The position numbers were made by a program, and so were the translations under genes. A stretch of 64,000 nt of DNA from Thioalkalivibrio versutus (GTDB lineage Bacteria; Pseudomonadota; Gammaproteobacteria; Ectothiorhodospirales; Ectothiorhodospiraceae): positions 1 through 64,000 of the forward strand of contig NZ_MVAR01000001.1 of NCBI RefSeq assembly GCF_001999325.1. The letters run 5' to 3'. This document shows positions 36,989 through 46,525 of the stretch, one piece after another. The notes under the pieces were generated by a model, which made no database searches, was not told the DNA's origin, and was given only the letters and a program-made list of their open reading frames with translations. Every line of letters begins with the position of its first letter. Position 1 is the first letter of the stretch.

Positions 36989-37723
36989 TCATACCCGCCG
37001 CACCCGCAGAATGAACGAATGACTCAGCCACGCCCCGGCGGCCGGCACCGCCTGCAGGAAACTCCGGGTGCCCCGGTTCTCCAGGAGCGGCTGCAAGCGC
37101 GCCAGGCGGCCGGGGGCCAACGGAAGCCAGTACAACGCCTCGGGCCGCAGACCCACGGCCTCCGCCGCCGCGCGAAGACCCTGAGGGTCGTCGTAGCGCA
37201 GATGCGGCGGACGCCCTCGCCGACACCGGCGCCATTCGCGAACCGCCGTGGGCAGGCAACGCAGGTTCAGCGCATCGACCCAGGCCTCGCCTCCCGGGCG
37301 CAGAACGCGCCGAATCTCGGCAAGTGCCGGCTTTGGATCCGACAAGGCCTGCATGACGCCGAAGCAGAGCACCCCGTCGAAGGCGGCGTCCGCCAGCGGG
37401 AGGTGATTAATGTCCGCCGCCAGCCAGGGAATGGCCGGATCACTTCGATCCCGCGCCTTCTGCAGGGAGGGCGTTGAGTAGTCCAGCCCCCAGACCCCAT
37501 GGCCCTGCGCATGCAGCATCCGTGTGTAGGTTCCCGCGCCACAGCCGACATCCAGCCAGCGACCGGGCTCCAGGTCGGCGCGCCGCCACAGCCGCTCGAA
37601 CTGCCGGATGCGGCTATGCAGGCCGCTGTGTGTCCAGCCCGCGATCCCGGCATCGTCCTCCAGGTTCGCCCCGCGCTCCAGGAAGCGCTGGCGCCAGCGG
37701 CGTTCGAAGCCGGCATCCTTCAC
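36989..37723 (-). CDS. Class I SAM-dependent methyltransferase
   Basis: A 244-residue methyltransferase with motif I LDVGCGAGTYTRML, an acidic loop end in GLDYS, the DINHLPLADAAFDGVLCFGVM segment and RRVLRPGGEAWVDALN. This is the methyltransf_11/UbiE-like fold acting on small molecules. GTG at 37723 is preferred because AAGGTG precedes it and it leaves a 40-base gap; the frame is open to 37810, inside the upstream gene. It lies between the GAF gene and the sigma-54-driven unit, but is transcribed separately from that promoter. The substrate is unknown. Confidence 0.8.
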   Translation of the reverse strand: MKDAGFERRWRQRFLERGANLEDDAGIAGWTHSGLHSRIRQFERLWRRADLEPGRWLDVGCGAGTYTRMLHAQGHGVWGLDYSTPSLQKARDRSDPAIPWLAADINHLPLADAAFDGVLCFGVMQALSDPKPALAEIRRVLRPGGEAWVDALNLRCLPTAVREWRRCRRGRPPHLRYDDPQGLRAAAEAVGLRPEALYWLPLAPGRLARLQPLLENRGTRSFLQAVPAAGAWLSHSFILRVRRV

Positions 37724-37763
37724 CGGTTCGCACCTTGCGCCATCGCCATGACCGCGTGATGGT

Positions 37764-38486
37764 TCATTCCCGGCCCTCGCTGACCTGACCGATGAGTTCG
37801 GTCGCGGCAATCAGCACATGATCGCGGGAGAATCCGGCCCGGCTCATCTCGTCGTACAGCGTGCGCGCCAGCAACCGGGCCACGCGTTCCGGGGCGTGAG
37901 TAATGGGGCCCGTTGCCGCCCCCGGCTGTCGCGCCAGCGCCATCTGCGTAAAACTCGTGCGCAACAACCCCTTTAGCCGATGGACGAGGACCGACTTCGC
38001 CACCACCAGGGCCAGGATCAACGCCCGGCGCAAATCCTCCTGCGTCAGCCGGCCCCGCCCCTCGGGGCTGTCGATGTTGATCACGCCCAGCAGATCGCCC
38101 TCCAGAATCACTGGCACCGCGATCACGTCGACCGGACCCGCGCCCTCGGCCCGCCGCGCCTCGGCTGCAAGATCGGAGGCATGCAGGTCACGAATCAGCA
38201 GCCCCTTGCGCGCACTCGCCACCCGCCCCGAAATTCCCGAGCCAAGCGGTTGCCTCACGTCATAGGCCTGATCGGGCAGATACCCGTGATGTGCCTGGAC
38301 GCGCAAGCGCGCCGCACCCCCGTCCGGGTCCGGCTTCAGCAGCATGATCGAACAGCGCTCGCACTCCATGGCGTGACTGACCAGCGCGGCCAGGCCGGCC
38401 AACCCCTTTTCCAGGGACTCGGCCTCCTCCACAAAATGAGCCAGCTCCATCAGCCGCTCGTCGAATGCATCAAAGGCCTCGCCCAT
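37764..38486 (-). CDS. GAF-domain protein
   Basis: A 240-residue cytosolic protein with one GAF domain (about 25-165): ECERCSIMLLKPD, LGSGISGRVASARKGLLIRDL and VIAVPVILEGDLLGVINIDS are typical. The C-terminal part is helical and has no catalytic output domain. GAF domains bind small ligands or chromophores or mediate dimerisation. Its gene precedes the methyltransferase gene by 40 bases; both may share a transcript. A regulatory link to the HPr-rel-A unit is only positional. Confidence 0.8.
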   Translation of the reverse strand: MGEAFDAFDERLMELAHFVEEAESLEKGLAGLAALVSHAMECERCSIMLLKPDPDGGAARLRVQAHHGYLPDQAYDVRQPLGSGISGRVASARKGLLIRDLHASDLAAEARRAEGAGPVDVIAVPVILEGDLLGVINIDSPEGRGRLTQEDLRRALILALVVAKSVLVHRLKGLLRTSFTQMALARQPGAATGPITHAPERVARLLARTLYDEMSRAGFSRDHVLIAATELIGQVSEGRE

Positions 38487-38626
38487 CTCCCCGGCCCCAC
38501 CGCGGTTTCGTCCTGCGAGCTTAACAGCCCGACCGGGCGCCGGATCGAGGCAGCGTTAGGCACAAGCCGAGCGGACCGGACGGCCCCATAACGCCCCGGA
38601 CCGCGCACCGCACGACTGCCCCAAAT

Positions 38627-41600
38627 TCAACCTGCTCGGGGCTTCGCGGATTGCCTGACGCCCTTTGCGGCCGGCGCTGCGGACGCCGCCACGCCCAGCA
38701 ACAGCACCAGGTAGAACAACAGGGCGATCCGCGGGGAGTAGAACAGCGTACTGAACACGCCGATCGACAACGCCCCTGTTAACGCGGCAGTCGACGCCAG
38801 CGCCACCGCATCGCCCGCCAGCGAACGCCGCACCAGCAAGACCAGGGCCGCCAGTGTCAGCCACACAAAGGCCAGCAGGCCCAGCCAGCCCTGATCGAAA
38901 TAGATCTCCAGCCACTGATTCTCGACCCGCCACGGCCACAGATGGTCCGTGGTGAAGTACCAGTAACGGCCCAGATGCTCGAAGTCGCCGTTGGCGACGT
39001 ATTCACGACCGGCCGAATCCCGAACCTGCACGCTGTAAAATTCGGTGACAGACCGCTGGCGCGCATCGACCCCCAGCGACAACACCAGGCCGCGCTGAAT
39101 GGGCCAGGGGCGTGTCTCCATCGGATCCAGATCGAAGGTCCACTGGAAGGTCTGACGTCCGCCGTCTTCCAGACGCATGCCTTCGCTGCGACAAACGAAG
39201 GAATGGCGGATGGGCTTCTCGCAGATGAAGACTCGAAATCCCGTGGGCTGGGCACTGGCGGCCTCCACGGTCAAGGTATAGAGACCGTCGCGGGGCAGGC
39301 TCACCCGCTGATTCACGAACAACGAATCGCCACCGCCGATTTGCAGGCGCGGCTCACCCTCCGCGCGGGTGAAGGCCAGATTGCCGGGCAAGCGCCCGTC
39401 CCGGTTTCCGGTCCGGTAGTGCTCCGGAAAACTGCCGACACCCCGCCCAAACAGAGGTGAAAGCGGCCCGCCGCCCGGCAGTTCGAGGGCGGCCTGCCAG
39501 TGATCCATGCGGACTCCGAAGTCACGTTCGATGTGGCTCATCCGCTGCTCGGCAAACCCGCCCAACGTGGTGCCCGCAACCAGGGCAATCGCCACCACGG
39601 GCAACAGCACACCGACCAGTGCCCCCTGCCGAGCCTGCATGCGCCCATGCAACGCCGCCAGCAGCACCCCGACCGCGAGCACGACCACAGCCACCGCCAA
39701 CCCCAGATAACCGCCGCGCGAATAGGTCATCGCCACGGCGTATGCCGTCCCGACCGCCAGCAGGGCCGAGCCGGCGAGCATCAGGCCGAGGCGCTGGCGC
39801 CAGCACCAGATCAGGGCCAGGGGAAAGGCCAGCACCAGAAAGGTCTCGATGCTGGGCCCTCCCGCCTGCATCTCCGAAAACAGCCCTGACAGCCGATAGC
39901 CACTATCGAAGTTCAGCAGCCCGGGATAGGTAACCCGCTCGCGCACCACGAACGCCAGTTGCGCCAGCAGGGCCAGCGCCACCCCGGGGAGAAACCAGCG
40001 CGTCACCTGCTCCGGCACCGGGACAGGCGCAACCCTCAGCATCGCCAGCAGGACAACCGCCCACAACAGGCCCTTGGCCACCCGCAGGGCATTCCACTGG
40101 TGGGCAAAATGCACCGCCTCGCCAGGGTTCCAGGTGCCGGGCGGGAACAGGGCAACCGCCAGGCTGATCAGCGTCGAGGCCACCAGGAGACCCAGCGCCC
40201 AACGGATGCCGCGCGGCAACAACGATGCCCCCGCATGCAGCGCATGCGGCCCGAGCCAGAGGGCCATGGCCAGGGTCATCAACAGGAACAGGTCCAGCTC
40301 GGAGACGAAAAGGCGCCCGTGGTAGAGCGTCAGGTCCAGGGTGGCCAGCAGCACGGGGATCACGAACAGCCAGCCCTGCGGCCGCCACGCCAGCAATGCG
40401 GCATAGGCCAGCAACCCGGCGCTCAGTGCCACGGGCACGACCGGCCAGGTCACCGCCAGCAACAGAGTCGCCAGCGCCAGCAGGCCGGCAAGCGCCTGGC
40501 GCAGGCGCTGAAAACCGCGCGGATTCGGGCCCGGCCCGGCCGGCTCCGGGTGGGGACCGCGTGGTTCAGCCGCAGCCCGTCCCGCGGGTGCGCCCCCCAC
40601 GGCACTGGCACGACCCAGCCATTGCAGCAGCGCGGCCATCGCCCAGGCGGCCAGGCCGGCAAGCACCAGGCTGGCCGGGTCCGGGCGCGCGCCGTCCACG
40701 AAGAGCTTGGCGGCCTCGACCAGCAGCGCCAGGACAACCCCTGCCACGACGGCCAGCAGGTTCAGCGCCGACGGCTGCAGGGGACGGCGCAGCTGCCACA
40801 ACCAGACCAGGAACCCCAGCGGTGCATACATGGCCAGATGCAGCGCCGTACTGCGCAGGGCGTGAATCTCGTCCACGTGATAGTGGTAGTAGAACGGCCA
40901 CAGGTTCAGGTCGGCCCACTGGGTTCGGGCCGCTTCCACATCGGCGTGGAACGGGCCGAAACCGTGGTTGAGCGCGACCAGCAACAACGCGTAGAACACG
41001 GCACCGATCACGAGTATCGGCGTGGCGAACTGCTGCAGCGTCCGGATCACGCCATGGGGATGCGCGGGCAGGTTCCGGAACAGGACCAGGCCGATGCCCA
41101 TCCCCAGGGCCCGCAACAGCACGGACCGCCCCTCGGCGATGCCCGACAGGGTGGCGAGATTCAACAGCTCCAGCAGCCCCGCAAGAAGCAGGGCCAGCGG
41201 GATCCCGGCCCCCAGCAGCGAGGCGCCGCGCCGGTGCAGCCACAATGCCAGGAGCAGCCCCACCGGGATACTGGCGACCACCTCCAGCGTCAGCCAGCTG
41301 ATACAGCGAATCCCGCTGGTGCAGGCCCCGGCAGCGACCCACCAGCCCCAGGCATCGGATGCCAGGCGAGCCCGCAGCTCGTCCATGGCGAGCACCAGGT
41401 CAAAGGGGACAAAGCCGACCATCACATAGGCGGCGGCATAGATCACCAGCCCGGCGGTCAGGGCCTGAGCACCTGCACCCTCCAGCACCCGACGCCAGCG
41501 CGCCAACGGGTCGCGCAACGCCAGCCAGGCGAGCGAGCCGGCCACTGCCCCGGAAAAGTTTCCGGCGATATCGGCCGCCGCCGGATGCCGGTACGGCAAC

Positions 41601-41977
41601 CACACCTGCAAGAACTCCACGCCGGCCGTAACCGCCAGGCCCAGGGCGGCCACGAAGACGAACGCGCCGGCCGCAAGCAGCCGGTTGCGGCGACCATGAG
41701 TCAGCCATGCGGTCCAGAAGAACCCCAGCGGCAGGAACATCAGGGCATTGGCCATGAACTGCTGGCGGCCACTGGTTCCGGGGCCGGTCAGGCTCATGCC
41801 ACGGTAGATCTCCCAGGCACGCTCCAGGCTCATCGAGCCGAATTCGAAGGGCAGCAGCGTCAGGTAGACCGCCGCGCCCAGCGACAGCCAGGCCCACAGC
41901 GCGCAGGTACGCAGCGAAAGCGGTTCCGAACCGGCGCGCGGCCGGCTCATCGAAGGGTCAGGGAAGCGCCGATCCAT
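38627..41977 (-). CDS. Fusion protein: VanZ-like domain(s) and O-antigen ligase/polymerase
   Basis: A protein of about 1116 residues with more than 20 hydrophobic segments. The first part is VanZ-like (LTLLPFEFGSMSLERAWEI, FMANALMFLPLGF) and a second VanZ-like block follows. From about residue 510 it becomes an O-antigen ligase/Wzy-type polymerase, with TYSRGGYLG in a periplasmic-loop position. Near residues 860-1020 is a soluble beta-rich insert (RLQIGGGDSLFVNQRVSLPRDG) that looks like a carbohydrate-binding fold. Start at 41977 (MDRRFPDPS) is uncertain; 41950 is an alternative, and no good ribosome site supports either. It probably polymerises or attaches the polysaccharide made by this locus. 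Confidence 0.8.
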   Translation of the reverse strand: MDRRFPDPSMSRPRAGSEPLSLRTCALWAWLSLGAAVYLTLLPFEFGSMSLERAWEIYRGMSLTGPGTSGRQQFMANALMFLPLGFFWTAWLTHGRRNRLLAAGAFVFVAALGLAVTAGVEFLQVWLPYRHPAAADIAGNFSGAVAGSLAWLALRDPLARWRRVLEGAGAQALTAGLVIYAAAYVMVGFVPFDLVLAMDELRARLASDAWGWWVAAGACTSGIRCISWLTLEVVASIPVGLLLALWLHRRGASLLGAGIPLALLLAGLLELLNLATLSGIAEGRSVLLRALGMGIGLVLFRNLPAHPHGVIRTLQQFATPILVIGAVFYALLLVALNHGFGPFHADVEAARTQWADLNLWPFYYHYHVDEIHALRSTALHLAMYAPLGFLVWLWQLRRPLQPSALNLLAVVAGVVLALLVEAAKLFVDGARPDPASLVLAGLAAWAMAALLQWLGRASAVGGAPAGRAAAEPRGPHPEPAGPGPNPRGFQRLRQALAGLLALATLLLAVTWPVVPVALSAGLLAYAALLAWRPQGWLFVIPVLLATLDLTLYHGRLFVSELDLFLLMTLAMALWLGPHALHAGASLLPRGIRWALGLLVASTLISLAVALFPPGTWNPGEAVHFAHQWNALRVAKGLLWAVVLLAMLRVAPVPVPEQVTRWFLPGVALALLAQLAFVVRERVTYPGLLNFDSGYRLSGLFSEMQAGGPSIETFLVLAFPLALIWCWRQRLGLMLAGSALLAVGTAYAVAMTYSRGGYLGLAVAVVVLAVGVLLAALHGRMQARQGALVGVLLPVVAIALVAGTTLGGFAEQRMSHIERDFGVRMDHWQAALELPGGGPLSPLFGRGVGSFPEHYRTGNRDGRLPGNLAFTRAEGEPRLQIGGGDSLFVNQRVSLPRDGLYTLTVEAASAQPTGFRVFICEKPIRHSFVCRSEGMRLEDGGRQTFQWTFDLDPMETRPWPIQRGLVLSLGVDARQRSVTEFYSVQVRDSAGREYVANGDFEHLGRYWYFTTDHLWPWRVENQWLEIYFDQGWLGLLAFVWLTLAALVLLVRRSLAGDAVALASTAALTGALSIGVFSTLFYSPRIALLFYLVLLLGVAASAAPAAKGVRQSAKPRAG

Positions 41978-42294
41978 GAATCGGTGCAGGCGCGCGTCAC
42001 GCCCGAATGCACATGGGGCGCAGCGACGCCCCTGCAATCAGGCGGCACGTCGGAAACCATGGGGCAACAACGCGGACGGACACACGGTTCAGCGTCTCCC
42101 GGGACGAAAGCGTCCCGCCACTGTAGCTCCGGCCGCGCCCATGAACAGCGCGGGCGTTATGCGGGCGTGGCGTTCGCCATCCGTGCGCCGCGCCGGGGCC
42201 CAGGGGAACGGTGCGCGCCGCGCCAGGTCCCGAAGCTTCCCCATCAGGAACCTGGGGGGGCATCAACGCGAACGCTGATGGGCTCGGCGCCCCC
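41978..42294. other. 317-base gap with a GAAA-containing hairpin
   Basis: No gene is supported here between the UDP-HexNAc dehydrogenase stop and the VanZ/ligase start. A hairpin CGGGACG-AAAG-CGTCCCG lies at 42100-42117; it lacks a T-tract on either strand. GC-rich inverted runs around GGCGCGGCGC are also seen. A promoter for the downstream gene is expected but was not recognised. Confidence 0.4.
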
Positions 42295-43584
42295 TTACAG
42301 GCGGAGATCCGTGGCAGTACGGGGGAATACCGATTTCACGTCGAAGATTACCGACTCGGGCCGTGCCAGTTCGCGGATGGCCTCGATCCCCATCTGCAGG
42401 AATTCGCGGTGCGGCACGGCCACGATGATTGCATCGAACTGCCCCGGTGCCGGCGTCTCGGTCACCGGCGTGATGCCGTACTCGTGCTCGGCCTCGGCCG
42501 GGTCCACCCAGGGGTCGAAGACCGTCACCTCGGCGTTGTAGCCAGCCAGGGTGGCGTGGATGTCGATCACCCGGGTGTTGCGCAGGTCCGGGCAGTTCTC
42601 CTTGAAGGTTAGCCCCATCACCAGGATCCGCGCCCCCACCGGGTTGATGCCCTTGCGCACCAGGGCGCGCACCGTGTTGTCCGCGATGTGCGCGCCCATG
42701 GCATCGTTCACGCGCCGCCCGGCCAGGATCATCTCCGGGTGATGGCCCACCGCCTGTGCCTTGTGCGTCAGGTAGTAGGGATCCACGCCAATGCAGTGTC
42801 CGCCCACCAGGCCCGGCCGGAAGGGCAGGAAGTTCCACTTGGTTCCGGCCGCCTTCAGTACCGCCTCGGTATCCAGGCCCAGGCGCTCGAACAGCAGGGC
42901 CAGCTCGTTGATCAGGGCGATGTTCACGTCGCGCTGCGTGTTCTCGATCACCTTGGCGGCCTCGGCCACGCGGATGCTCTCGGCCTTGTGCGTCCCGGCG
43001 GTGATCACCCGCGCATACAGCCCGTCCACGAAGTCGGCCACCTCAGGGGTGGAGCCCGAGGTGACCTTCATGATGGAGGTGACCCCGTGTTCCTTGTCGC
43101 CCGGGTTGATGCGCTCGGGGCTGTAGCCGGTGAAGAAGTCCCGGTTATGCACCAGCCCGGACTGCGCCTCGAGGATCGGCACGCAATCCTCCTCGGTCGC
43201 GCCCGGGTAAACGGTGGATTCGTAGATCACCGTGTCGCCCGGCTTGAGGACCTGCCCCACGCTGCGGCTGGCTCCCAGAAGCGGTCCCAGATCCGGTCGC
43301 TTGTGCAGGTCGATCGGCGTCGGGACGGTCACCACGAATACGTTGCATTCGCGCATGGTCTCGAGATCGGCGGTGTACGTCAGCTGCGGGGTCGCGGCGA
43401 GCTTCTCCGGCTCCACCTCGCGCGTGCGGTCCACTCCAGCCTGCAGCTGCCGCACCCGCTCCGGGTCGATATCGAACCCGCGGGTGGGCCATTGATGGCC
43501 GAATTCCACGGCCAGTGGCAGGCCGACGTACCCCAGACCAACTACTCCGATGGTGACTTCATCCAGCGCGGGAAGCGTATGCAT
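42295..43584 (-). CDS. tviB: UDP-N-acetylhexosamine dehydrogenase, TviB/VipA type
   Basis: A 429-residue NAD-dependent dehydrogenase that oxidises C6 of a UDP-HexNAc to the uronic acid. The N-terminal Rossmann motif is [33 protein letters not shown] and [19 protein letters not shown] follow, and the catalytic Cys lies in [14 protein letters not shown]. The overall sequence is close to TviB of the Vi antigen pathway, so UDP-GlcNAc or UDP-GalNAc is the likely substrate. WecB, encoded nearby, makes UDP-ManNAc, so a ManNAc role is also possible. It supplies an acidic sugar for the polysaccharide of this locus. Confidence 0.88.
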   Translation of the reverse strand: MHTLPALDEVTIGVVGLGYVGLPLAVEFGHQWPTRGFDIDPERVRQLQAGVDRTREVEPEKLAATPQLTYTADLETMRECNVFVVTVPTPIDLHKRPDLGPLLGASRSVGQVLKPGDTVIYESTVYPGATEEDCVPILEAQSGLVHNRDFFTGYSPERINPGDKEHGVTSIMKVTSGSTPEVADFVDGLYARVITAGTHKAESIRVAEAAKVIENTQRDVNIALINELALLFERLGLDTEAVLKAAGTKWNFLPFRPGLVGGHCIGVDPYYLTHKAQAVGHHPEMILAGRRVNDAMGAHIADNTVRALVRKGINPVGARILVMGLTFKENCPDLRNTRVIDIHATLAGYNAEVTVFDPWVDPAEAEHEYGITPVTETPAPGQFDAIIVAVPHREFLQMGIEAIRELARPESVIFDVKSVFPRTATDLRL

Positions 43585-43674
43585 AAGATGTCCGTTCTCG
43601 TTGCCAATCGTAATGGAGGGCGCCCGGCCGGTTACCTCTCCGTTTTCGTATGCGATACCGACGCTCGCAACCCG

Positions 43675-45096
43675 TCAGTGGCAGGGTGCACAGCCCGGGA
43701 CACGCGGCCCGACACCGTCCGCTCGTCCGGGGTTGGGCCCCGGCGGCCCGGCATAGGCACCCCAGACTGCCTGCTCGCGCAAACGGCCATTGTAGTCGCG
43801 ATCCGCACCCGTGGCCGGGGCCGAACTCACGCCGGCAGAACGCTCGTGCAGAGCGCCCTCCCGGGGATAGAGATCCAGCGCATCCTGCCCGGCATCCGGT
43901 GCCGCCAGATACCGGGCCGCGTCCGCGCGCGCCGCGGTGAAGTTCTCGCCGCCCGCGATACCCCCCGAGAGCTGCAGCGGGTCCCCGGCAAACACGGCGT
44001 TGCCGGCCACCTCTTGTTCGTATGCCCGGTCCGGTGCGTCCACGCGGATGCCGAAGCCGGTCGCCAGGACCGTGTTGTTCGCGATCCGGGTCTCGCGCGG
44101 CAGGTGATTGTGCGGCCGCACCAGTACCGCGTCGCCGGCATCGTTCACGAACAGGTTGTCGTGGAGCTCGATATTTCCCTCTCCCTGAAACAGACGCTCG
44201 TGCGGATTCTGATAGAGCAGGTTCCCCGCGATGCGATAGCGGTCCTGCGACCCCAACCCGGTGGGCGGGAAATGCCCCACCAGCAGGTTGGGCCGCGCCC
44301 GCCCCCCGTCGCTGGCGCGCTCTGCCTTGCTCAGCAGGTTGTAGCGAATCCGGGTCTCCCGCGGCTCCGCCGGCATCCCCGGGATCCCGTCGCGGTCCGT
44401 CTGGTGCTTGATCTGGATGTTGTACCCCAGGGTGCGGTGAACGTGATTGTGCTCGATCACGCCAGCGACAAACGGGCTGGTCCCGTCCGGCTGTCCCAGA
44501 TACATCCCGGTCCCCACATCGTGGATCTCGTTGTGCCGGATCACCCAGTCCCGGGCGGGCGCCCGCGTGGTGATCCCGGCGTTGCCCTGCGAATGGTCGT
44601 AATGACGGATGGTCAGGTGTTCCAGGATCACGTGATGGACCCCATCACCGCGCGCCTCGGCGACCACCCCGGCCACGGGTTCGCCACCACCATCCAGGGT
44701 CAGGTGCCGGATCACGACATGCTCGGCGTCCACCAGACTGATCGTGTTCGCCCCACGCCGCCCGCGCAGGATGGCGGGCTCGCCGTCGACCGGGCCACTG
44801 ATCACGATGGGTTGCTCCGGCGTTCCGCGCACGCCATGCAGCCGCAGGGCCTGGGGGTAGTCGCCCGGTGCCAGCTGCAGCCAGTCGCCGGGCTCCAGCG
44901 ACGCCACCCGCGCACGGTAATCTTCCGGACCCGCCCGTACCACGTTCCAGGCCGTATCCGGCAGGTCTGTTCCAGGCTCACTTGTGACCGGAGAAGTGCC
45001 TGGATCTGCAATGGCGGCCGGTATCCCCTGCAGCAAGACGCACGCCGCCAGCAACCCGCCAAGGGCACGGCACAGCCCGCGATCGAAACGTTCCAT
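43675..45096 (-). CDS. Exported right-handed parallel beta-helix protein
   Basis: A 473-residue protein with a signal peptide (residues about 7-30, LGGLLAACVLLQGIPAAIA) and a mature part made of beta-helix rungs: repeated hydrophobic-x-hydrophobic segments such as HVVIRHLTLDGG, HHVILEHLTIRHYDHS, DWVIRHNEIHDVG and GVIEHNHVHRTLG. The pattern is that of polysaccharide lyases and epimerases such as chondroitinase-B-like and alginate-modifying enzymes. It should act in the periplasm or outside on a glycan, possibly trimming the polymer of this locus. ATG at 45096 is chosen over a GTG one codon earlier. Catalytic residues were not assigned. Confidence 0.82.
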   Translation of the reverse strand: MERFDRGLCRALGGLLAACVLLQGIPAAIADPGTSPVTSEPGTDLPDTAWNVVRAGPEDYRARVASLEPGDWLQLAPGDYPQALRLHGVRGTPEQPIVISGPVDGEPAILRGRRGANTISLVDAEHVVIRHLTLDGGGEPVAGVVAEARGDGVHHVILEHLTIRHYDHSQGNAGITTRAPARDWVIRHNEIHDVGTGMYLGQPDGTSPFVAGVIEHNHVHRTLGYNIQIKHQTDRDGIPGMPAEPRETRIRYNLLSKAERASDGGRARPNLLVGHFPPTGLGSQDRYRIAGNLLYQNPHERLFQGEGNIELHDNLFVNDAGDAVLVRPHNHLPRETRIANNTVLATGFGIRVDAPDRAYEQEVAGNAVFAGDPLQLSGGIAGGENFTAARADAARYLAAPDAGQDALDLYPREGALHERSAGVSSAPATGADRDYNGRLREQAVWGAYAGPPGPNPGRADGVGPRVPGCAPCH

Positions 45097-45365
45097 CACC
45101 GAGGCCTCCCTTGCCGAAAACGCTTACCCAACCCACTTGCCAAACTCAACGATGGCCCCCGGCCACCCTGTTGTCACGCACTACCACCCACACCGGATCT
45201 AACGAGCCATTCACGAAGGCCCAGCATGTTTCTGCAGACACGATAAAGTGATTCAACAGGGATCCCGACCGGGCCTCGCGGACCCATCGCGGATGCCCAG
45301 CAGCGCCCGTTGGCGTCGTCGCAAGCGGGCCCCGCCCATGCGCCCACAGGACATCTCGACAGCCC

Positions 45366-46520
45366 ATGACAAGCCATCAGCAATGCGACATCGTGTGCGT
45401 CGTTGGCGCACGGCCGAATTTCATGAAGATCGGCCCGGTGATGCGCGCGCTGGCCGGCGCGGGCATCACCGCGCAGCTCGTGCATACCGGCCAGCACTAC
45501 GATCCGGCGATGAACGAGCGCTTCTTCACCGATCTGAACATCCCGTACCCGGACATCAACCTGGAAGTCGGCTCCTCCTCCCACGCGGTACAGACCGCCG
45601 AGGTCATGAGCCGCTTCGAGCCGGTGCTGGACGCGCTGAACCCGCGGGCCGTGCTGGTCGTGGGCGACGTGAACTCCACCATCGCCTGTGCCCTGGTCGC
45701 GGCCAAGAAGGGGATCGGCGTGATCCACGTCGAGGCCGGACTGCGCAGCTACGATCGACGCATGCCGGAGGAGATCAACCGGGTTCTGACCGACCAGATC
45801 TCCGATCTCCTGTTCACCACCGAAGGCCATGCCATCGACAACCTCGCACGCGAGGGGATCGAGCGCGAGCGCGTCCACTTCGTCGGCAACGTGATGATCG
45901 ACACCCAGCTCCACAACCTCGAGCGGGCCGTGCCCTGGGACGCATCCCTGCAATCCGCAGGTATCGACCCGGCGCGCTTCGCCCCGGAGGGTGCCTACGG
46001 CGTGCTGACCCTGCACCGTCCCTCCAATGTCGACGCCCCGGCGATCCTGGAACGTCTCATCGCCACTCTCGCGACTATCGCCCGCGAACTGCCCCTGGTC
46101 TTCCCGCTGCACCCCCGCACCCGCGACCGGCTGCAGGCCTCCGGGCTGGACCACCACCTGAGCGAGGCGCCCATCGCGGTCCTGCCGCCGGCCGGCTATC
46201 TGGAAATGCTGGGCCTGATGAAGGACGCACGAGTCGTGCTCACCGACTCCGGCGGCATGCAGGAAGAAACCACGGCCCTGGGCGTACCCTGCATCACCCT
46301 GCGGGAGAATACCGAACGGCCCATCACCATCGACGAGGGCACCAATGTCCTGGTCGGACACGACCCGAAGCGTCTGCAGGCCGCCTTCCGCGACGTCATG
46401 GACCATGGCGGCAAACAGGGCCGCGCCCCGCAATACTGGGATGGCCGCGCCGGCGAGCGCATTGCCTCCGTCATCGCCCAATGGCTGGGGCACGAGCCGC
46501 GCGCCCGCGCCACGGGCTGA
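45366..46520 (+). CDS. wecB: UDP-N-acetylglucosamine 2-epimerase (non-hydrolysing)
   Basis: A 384-residue GT-B-fold enzyme converting UDP-GlcNAc to UDP-ManNAc. Motifs include GARPNFMKIGPVMRAL, HTGQHYDPAMNERFF, HVEAGLRSYDRRMPEEINR and LTDSGGMQEETTALGVP, with catalytic-site residues of the family. Length is normal. It opens the plus-strand operon wecB-deacetylase-FkbM-deacetylase-acyltransferase, with 5 bases to the next start. It supplies an aminosugar for the extracellular polysaccharide. Confidence 0.95.
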   Translation: MTSHQQCDIVCVVGARPNFMKIGPVMRALAGAGITAQLVHTGQHYDPAMNERFFTDLNIPYPDINLEVGSSSHAVQTAEVMSRFEPVLDALNPRAVLVVGDVNSTIACALVAAKKGIGVIHVEAGLRSYDRRMPEEINRVLTDQISDLLFTTEGHAIDNLAREGIERERVHFVGNVMIDTQLHNLERAVPWDASLQSAGIDPARFAPEGAYGVLTLHRPSNVDAPAILERLIATLATIARELPLVFPLHPRTRDRLQASGLDHHLSEAPIAVLPPAGYLEMLGLMKDARVVLTDSGGMQEETTALGVPCITLRENTERPITIDEGTNVLVGHDPKRLQAAFRDVMDHGGKQGRAPQYWDGRAGERIASVIAQWLGHEPRARATG

Positions 46521-46525
46521 CCCGC

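Noticed and set aside
45127-45142. Minus-strand TGGCAAGTGGGTTGGG, a sigma-54-like site before the beta-helix gene
   Set aside because: The -12 element has GG instead of the invariant GC, so RpoN recognition is unlikely.
39959-45246. Very long plus-strand frames (860 and 852 codons) opposite the VanZ/ligase, dehydrogenase and beta-helix genes
   Set aside because: Their translations are rich in Arg, Gly, Gln and His without domains, while the minus strand encodes recognisable proteins across the same region.
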